Part shown: one piece after another, positions 7,157 through 10,301 of the stretch
Position numbering within the stretch: position 1 is the first letter of the stretch
Layout: every line of letters begins with the position of its first letter
Assembly (NCBI GenBank): GCA_910578865.1
Contig: CAJTRM010000039.1
Coordinates: 1-10,301, forward strand
Origin: an uncultured Dorea sp.
Lineage (GTDB): Bacteria > Bacillota_A > Clostridia > Lachnospirales > Lachnospiraceae
Direction: 5' to 3'
Length of the DNA stretch: 10,301 nucleotides
Made by a program: the position numbers and the translations under genes
The notes under the pieces: model-generated
Database searches by the model: none
Told to the model about the DNA's origin: nothing
Seen by the model: the letters and a program-made list of their open reading frames with translations, nothing else

Positions 7157-8173
7157 ATGCAGGAAATTAGAAGATATACCATTGGGAAAAAAAGAATGAC
7201 GTCAGAAAAAGCAGGAAAGGTCTGCCGGATCCGGATCCGAAGGCTGGATGGAGAAAGGCAGGGGAATGTATGGGGAAGGCTTTTTCTGGATGTCAGACTT
7301 ACGAAGGGAAGCATCTGTGCAGTATATGGTATGGCGTCCGATCGAGACGGACTGACGGAGGAAGAAGAAGGCCGGAGGTGGCAAAAGGAATTCCATCTTG
7401 GAAATAATTGCCGTCATATCCTTCTGGATTCATTAAGAGGGAGATACCTGTGGTTGTCCATGGAACTGCTTTATGCCGGAGAAGAACAGATCCGTGAAAT
7501 GTATGTGGAATCACCGGGGAGAGTGTTTCTTGAGAAATTTCCCGAGGCCTATCGGGAAGGGGGAGACTTCCTATGCAGATATCTGGCTGTATTTTCTTCT
7601 CTGTATTCGGATCTTGACAGAAAAATCACAGAAGCCCCGGAGCTCTTGAAGGTTTCAGAAGCTCCGGAGAAGCTGCTTGATCTTTACCTGGAGTGGATGG
7701 GGATGTCGACAGAGGACAGATACTATCCCGAAGAAATCAAGAGAAAACTTCTTATGCAGCTGTACTGGCTGAACCGGAGAAAGGGGACGCGGCAAGCATT
7801 TATAAGGCTGACGGAGATTGTCCTTGGAGAACCGGCGGCTGTCATAGAGCAGGAAGGCCGCAGGATTCTCGTTCTTGTCCGTCAGAAACGGATCCGGGAG
7901 CAGGCGGAACTTCTGCTTCGGCTCCTTCAGGAATTTAAGCCTGCAAGGAGCAGCGTCCGGCTTGTATTTCCCGGAGAACCGGCTTATCTTGATGATGCAG
8001 CGTATCTGGATATGGGGAGCGCTTGTTATGCATGGCCTGACGCCGTGCTGGACGGGGAGGTTTTGCTGGATGAGTGTGTGCTCAGGGCAGGGGAGACTGG
8101 GCCGGACCGAAGTGAGCCGGCGGAAAGGAGAGGGACGGATGGCATCGTATACAGGAATTGCGGCTGTCAGTGA
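7157..8173 (+). CDS. P2 gpI-like phage tail protein (TIGR02242-type), baseplate periphery
   Basis: A 338-residue protein that resembles the phage tail protein family found in phage-tail-like CIS clusters and related to P2 gpI, a wedge component near the fibre attachment point. Residues about 39-62 (VWGRLFLDVRLTKGSICAVYGMAS) and 94-107 (RGRYLWLSMELLYA) fit the N-terminal beta domain of such proteins. Residues about 119-260 form the helical core: FLEKFPEAYREGGDFLCRYLAVFSSLYSDLDRKI, the PELLKVSEAPEKLLDLYLEWMGM turn, then KRKLLMQLYWLNRRKGTRQAFIRLTEIVLG with the conserved RRKGTR at 207-212. The end (AYLDDAAYLDMGSACY, about 276-291) matches the LDxxxYLG-like terminal strand. The start codon is one base after the preceding stop, with GGAG at 7143-7146 inside the previous gene. 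The last 35 bases overlap the next gene, and the tail beyond residue 310 looks unconserved. Confidence 0.8.
   Translation: MQEIRRYTIGKKRMTSEKAGKVCRIRIRRLDGERQGNVWGRLFLDVRLTKGSICAVYGMASDRDGLTEEEEGRRWQKEFHLGNNCRHILLDSLRGRYLWLSMELLYAGEEQIREMYVESPGRVFLEKFPEAYREGGDFLCRYLAVFSSLYSDLDRKITEAPELLKVSEAPEKLLDLYLEWMGMSTEDRYYPEEIKRKLLMQLYWLNRRKGTRQAFIRLTEIVLGEPAAVIEQEGRRILVLVRQKRIREQAELLLRLLQEFKPARSSVRLVFPGEPAYLDDAAYLDMGSACYAWPDAVLDGEVLLDECVLRAGETGPDRSEPAERRGTDGIVYRNCGCQ
8126..8130 (+). promoter_or_regulatory. Ribosome binding site inside the gpI-like gene for the DUF4255 gene
   Basis: AGGAG lies eight bases before the ATG at 8139 and within the coding sequence of the gpI-like gene. It supports 8139 as the start of the DUF4255 protein over earlier in-frame codons back to 7875, which lie wholly over the upstream gene. 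Confidence 0.65.
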
Positions 8174-8678
8174 GAAACTTAAGAGAAGCCTGCAGGAGGC
8201 GCTGGTGCCGCAGCTTGCCTCGTCGGAGGGGCGTATTGCGCTCTGCAGTCCGGCGGATGAGGCGGATGTGGCAGCCGGCATCTTTTTGTATGATATCCAG
8301 GAGTGTGAGCATATGCGTTCCCATACAATGGTCAATGTATCGGACCGGCAGCAGATGAGACCGCCCTTGTATCTGACTCTTTCTTATATGATCACTGTCT
8401 ATGCTGCGGGAGATATCCGTTTCCGGGGGATTCAGGAGAAACAGATGCTGGGGCGCGTGATCCAGTATCTCTACGACCATCCGGTGTTTGAGCATTTGGG
8501 GGAACAGATTGTCATACAGATGGAACGGATTTCCACAGAGGATAAGATCAAGCTGTGGAATTTCCCCAATGTCCCTTACAGGGCATCCCTTTTTTATCGG
8601 CTGTCTCCGATACCGGTGGAATCAGAATTTGTAAGAGAGGTGGATCGGGTAAGGAAGGCAGAGATCCGGGTGAACTGA
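8139..8678 (+). CDS. DUF4255 / Pvc16_N-type tail terminator protein (Afp16-like)
   Basis: A 179-residue protein matching DUF4255, the family of Afp16/Pvc16, which caps the far end of the inner tube and sheath and sets termination. Visible features in family order are IAAVSEKLKRSLQEAL at 7-22, IALCSPADEADVAAGIFLYDIQE at 33-55 (the SP...GxSLFLYxI pattern), RPPLYLTLSYMITVYA at 74-89 (the PPLxLxLxYLxTxY pattern), QKQ-type MLGRVIQYLYDHPVF at 103-117, and ISTEDKIKLWNFPNVPYRASLFYRLSPIPVES at 131-162, which matches the LW....YxxSxxYxxxxVPI end. Length is usual for the short form with only the DUF4255 domain. It overlaps the upstream gene by 35 bases and its stop shares a base with the next start. DUF4255 is largely restricted to CIS loci, so this gene is strong evidence against an ordinary prophage. 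Confidence 0.88.
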   Translation: MASYTGIAAVSEKLKRSLQEALVPQLASSEGRIALCSPADEADVAAGIFLYDIQECEHMRSHTMVNVSDRQQMRPPLYLTLSYMITVYAAGDIRFRGIQEKQMLGRVIQYLYDHPVFEHLGEQIVIQMERISTEDKIKLWNFPNVPYRASLFYRLSPIPVESEFVREVDRVRKAEIRVN

Positions 8679-10186
8679 TGGAAGAGAGGATTAAAAGCAT
8701 CCTGTGGGTGCAGGAATATCAGGAGCAGCCGGGAAGGATCCTGATTTATGAGAAGGAATATGAACAGATGCTCCATATGGAAGAGCGGAACCGGGGCAAT
8801 CTGCCGAGAGCCGTTGCGTTAAGGGGGAGAAACGGAAGCGGCCGGAAATTTCTTATGGGGCATCTGGCGTATGCCCGCAGAAAAAGAGTGGCTTATGTGT
8901 ATATGGATGCACTGTATGAATGCTGCGCGGATCTGGGGGAACAGACGGCAGAGATTTTAAGGGCTTTTCTGGAAGGATACGACTCCTGGCTGTGCCTGAT
9001 GGACACCCGGGAAGCGGAAAACAGGAGTGAGGAACGGTGGAAGAGCCTGCTTGGCCTGTTGTTCGACGGAGGGATCTCCTGCTATGTGATCACAGACCGG
9101 AAGCTTCCCATGCCGGATGACGGGCGCGGCAGTTATGGGGAGATTCGGCTGCCGGAGCCGGGACTTACGCAGCGGGAACGGTTGTGGGAGTATTTTCTCG
9201 GACAATATGCAGTCTCTGCGGAGGTAAAGGCAGACGCACTGAGCGGCCGGTACCGCCTCAATGCAGGGGACATTGCCCGTGTGCTCGTATCGGCGGAATT
9301 GTACCGGGACGGGGCAGAGAGAGAACAGATGTGCCAGGAGGACATCAGGAGGGCTCTCTTCGGGTATCAGGAGGAGAACCTGGGGGCGTACGCCCAGCGG
9401 ATCCCGGTGGTTTATACGTGGGACGATCTGATCGTGGACGGCCAGGTACGAAAAAACTTAGAGGAGATCTGCAGCCAGGTAACCTATCAGAGCCTGGTGG
9501 GCGGCCGCTGGGGATTTTACAAAAAGAAGCCCTGCGGAAGAGGGATCAGTGCGCTGTTCTACGGCCCTCCGGGCACCGGAAAGACCATGGCGGCACAGGT
9601 CATTGCCGGGGAGCTTGGACTTGAGCTTTACCGGGTGGATCTGTCGCGGATGATGAGCAAATACATTGGGGAGACTCAGAAGAATATCAGCAGTCTGTTT
9701 GAAAAGGCCGCTTATATGAATATTGTTCTGCTGTTCGATGAGGCGGATGCATTTTTCTCAAAAAGGACCAGTGTGAAGGATTCCCATGACCGCCACGCCA
9801 ATGGAGAGGTGGCTCATCTGCTTCAGCAGATGGAAGACTATGAGGGAGTGGCCATACTGACCTCCAACCTGAAGGATCACATGGACGACGCCTTTCGCCG
9901 GAGGATTAAACGGATGGTGGAATTCCGCCTTCCGGGGGTGAAGGAGCGGCTTCGGCTCTGGCAGAAGGCAATCCCTGAGGAAGCGCCGAAAATGGAAAAA
10001 CTGAGGCTGGAGATCTTCGCAGAGCGGTTCGAGATCTCGGCGGGCGAGATTCAGGAGGTGGCCCTGCAGGCCGCCTTTCGGGCGGCGGCCGAGGGCAGCG
10101 GTATTGGAAACAGACACATGGAAGAGGCAATCCGGGATTGCTATCTGAAATACGGAAAAATATTGCTGGAGGAAGAGTTTGAATAA
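8678..10186 (+). CDS. AAA+ ATPase of CIS clusters (Afp15-like)
   Basis: A 502-residue protein with a C-terminal AAA+ domain of the CDC48/katanin-like type that accompanies CIS loci and is required for particle assembly in studied systems. Walker A is GPPGTGKT at 296-303, Walker B is LLFDEAD at 351-357 with D354/E355, a sensor-1 Asn is at 397 in ILTSN, and the arginine-finger region is FRRRIKR at 406-412. A helical lid follows to about 470. The N-terminal 230 residues look like a second, decayed nucleotide-binding fold: ALRGRNGSGRKFL at 47-59 resembles a P-loop but lacks the GK[ST] end, and CYVITDR near 135-141 sits where a later core strand would be. The start overlaps the DUF4255 stop in TGATG with no strong binding site, suggesting translational coupling. 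Earlier in-frame starts back to 8555 lie over the DUF4255 gene. The substrate is unknown. Confidence 0.9.
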   Translation: MEERIKSILWVQEYQEQPGRILIYEKEYEQMLHMEERNRGNLPRAVALRGRNGSGRKFLMGHLAYARRKRVAYVYMDALYECCADLGEQTAEILRAFLEGYDSWLCLMDTREAENRSEERWKSLLGLLFDGGISCYVITDRKLPMPDDGRGSYGEIRLPEPGLTQRERLWEYFLGQYAVSAEVKADALSGRYRLNAGDIARVLVSAELYRDGAEREQMCQEDIRRALFGYQEENLGAYAQRIPVVYTWDDLIVDGQVRKNLEEICSQVTYQSLVGGRWGFYKKKPCGRGISALFYGPPGTGKTMAAQVIAGELGLELYRVDLSRMMSKYIGETQKNISSLFEKAAYMNIVLLFDEADAFFSKRTSVKDSHDRHANGEVAHLLQQMEDYEGVAILTSNLKDHMDDAFRRRIKRMVEFRLPGVKERLRLWQKAIPEEAPKMEKLRLEIFAERFEISAGEIQEVALQAAFRAAAEGSGIGNRHMEEAIRDCYLKYGKILLEEEFE

Positions 10187-10191
10187 GGAGG
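10186..10191 (+). promoter_or_regulatory. Ribosome binding site before three consecutive ATG codons
   Basis: A perfect AGGAGG begins at the last base of the ATPase stop codon. ATG codons follow in frame at 10194, 10197 and 10200, leaving spacers of 2, 5 and 8 bases. The first is too close to be efficient; 10200 or 10197 is the likely start of the PAAR-like gene. Confidence 0.7.
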
Positions 10192-10199
10192 AAATGATG

Positions 10200-10301
10200 A
10201 TGGCACTGGCAGTTGTGGCAGGGGCTGTCCTGACCTGTCCGTTCGGCACCATGCCCGGACAGCTTATGGTGACGTCCCAGTTTCGGGTATTGGCAGGGGG
10301 G
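10200..10301 (+). CDS. DUF4280 PAAR-like protein, N-terminal fragment cut by the window edge
   Basis: Only the first 34 residues are present, and the frame is open to the end. They read like the N-terminus of DUF4280 (PAAR-like) proteins: VAGAVLTCPFGTMPGQLMV at 6-24, which fits the GAxLxCxFGxxPxxLxV signature with Cys13 and the FG pair at 15-16. Such proteins occur next to CIS and type VI-like loci and are thought to form a spike tip or an adaptor for fused toxins. Here it follows the ATPase by 13 bases in the same operon. Whether it is a short tip protein or carries a C-terminal effector domain cannot be seen. Start codons at 10194 or 10197 would add two or one Met. DUF4280 is the best reading, but the fragment is short. 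Confidence 0.65.
   Translation, partial: MALAVVAGAVLTCPFGTMPGQLMVTSQFRVLAGG

Noticed and set aside
7225..7239. Repeated ccggatccggatccg stretch
   Set aside because: It encodes a short run of alternating Arg and Ile codons within the gpI-like gene and has no copies arranged as an array.
7655..8335. Long open frame of 226 codons on the - strand
   Set aside because: It lies opposite the gpI-like and DUF4255 genes, has no recognisable domain or binding site, and its composition is what the reverse of GC-rich coding sequence gives.
9184..9624. Alternative + strand frame of 146 codons inside the ATPase gene
   Set aside because: It ends across the Walker A region of the ATPase and reads as a Gly/Arg-rich out-of-frame shadow.
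1..10301. Search for tRNA genes, CRISPR arrays, insertion sequences or attachment sites
   Set aside because: No cloverleaf-like sequence, regularly spaced repeats, transposase motifs or terminal inverted repeats were seen; nearly all of the window is coding.

Overview
The window is a block of tightly packed genes, all on the + strand, that encode the baseplate and assembly half of a phage-tail-like contractile injection system (CIS). The families present are a gpD/gp27-like hub, a gpV/gp5-like spike, a gp25-like wedge protein, two large baseplate-J-like wedge proteins, a P2 gpI-like tail protein, a DUF4255 (Afp16/Pvc16-type) tail-terminator protein, an Afp15-type AAA+ ATPase, and the start of a DUF4280 PAAR-like protein. 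Finding DUF4255 and the AAA+ ATPase together with gp25 and baseplate-J proteins points to an extracellular or cytoplasmic CIS (the Afp/PVC/MAC lineage) rather than an ordinary prophage or R-type pyocin. All family calls come from reading the protein sequences by eye; no database search was run.

Organism: strong AGGAGG-type ribosome binding sites before most genes, frequent AGA/AGG arginine and ATA isoleucine codons, and moderately high GC suggest a Bacillota (Firmicutes) host, perhaps a gut clostridial lineage such as Lachnospiraceae. This is inference; no taxonomic marker is present.

Layout: 1-78 is an AT-rich leader with a possible weak promoter. 79-2425 holds the central hub, spike and gp25 protein. 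2436-8173 holds the wedge: two baseplate-J-like proteins (949 and 609 aa) and the gpI-like protein. 8139-10186 holds the DUF4255 protein and the AAA+ ATPase, joined to each other and to the wedge genes by overlapping ends. A DUF4280 PAAR-like gene begins at about 10200 and runs off the window.

How they fit together: in the family model the gpD-like hub trimer receives the inner tube and carries the gpV-like spike. The gp25 and baseplate-J proteins form the wedges that surround the hub and start sheath assembly, and the gpI-like protein sits at the wedge periphery, where fibres usually attach. The DUF4255 protein caps the distal end of tube and sheath, and the ATPase is needed for assembly or maturation. 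The PAAR-like protein could form the spike tip or be part of the cargo. Sheath, tube, tape-measure, fibre and effector genes are not in this window and should lie on either side. Gaps are 1-40 nt or overlaps, there is no internal terminator, and no stretch over 300 bases lacks a gene, so the whole block is probably one transcription unit.
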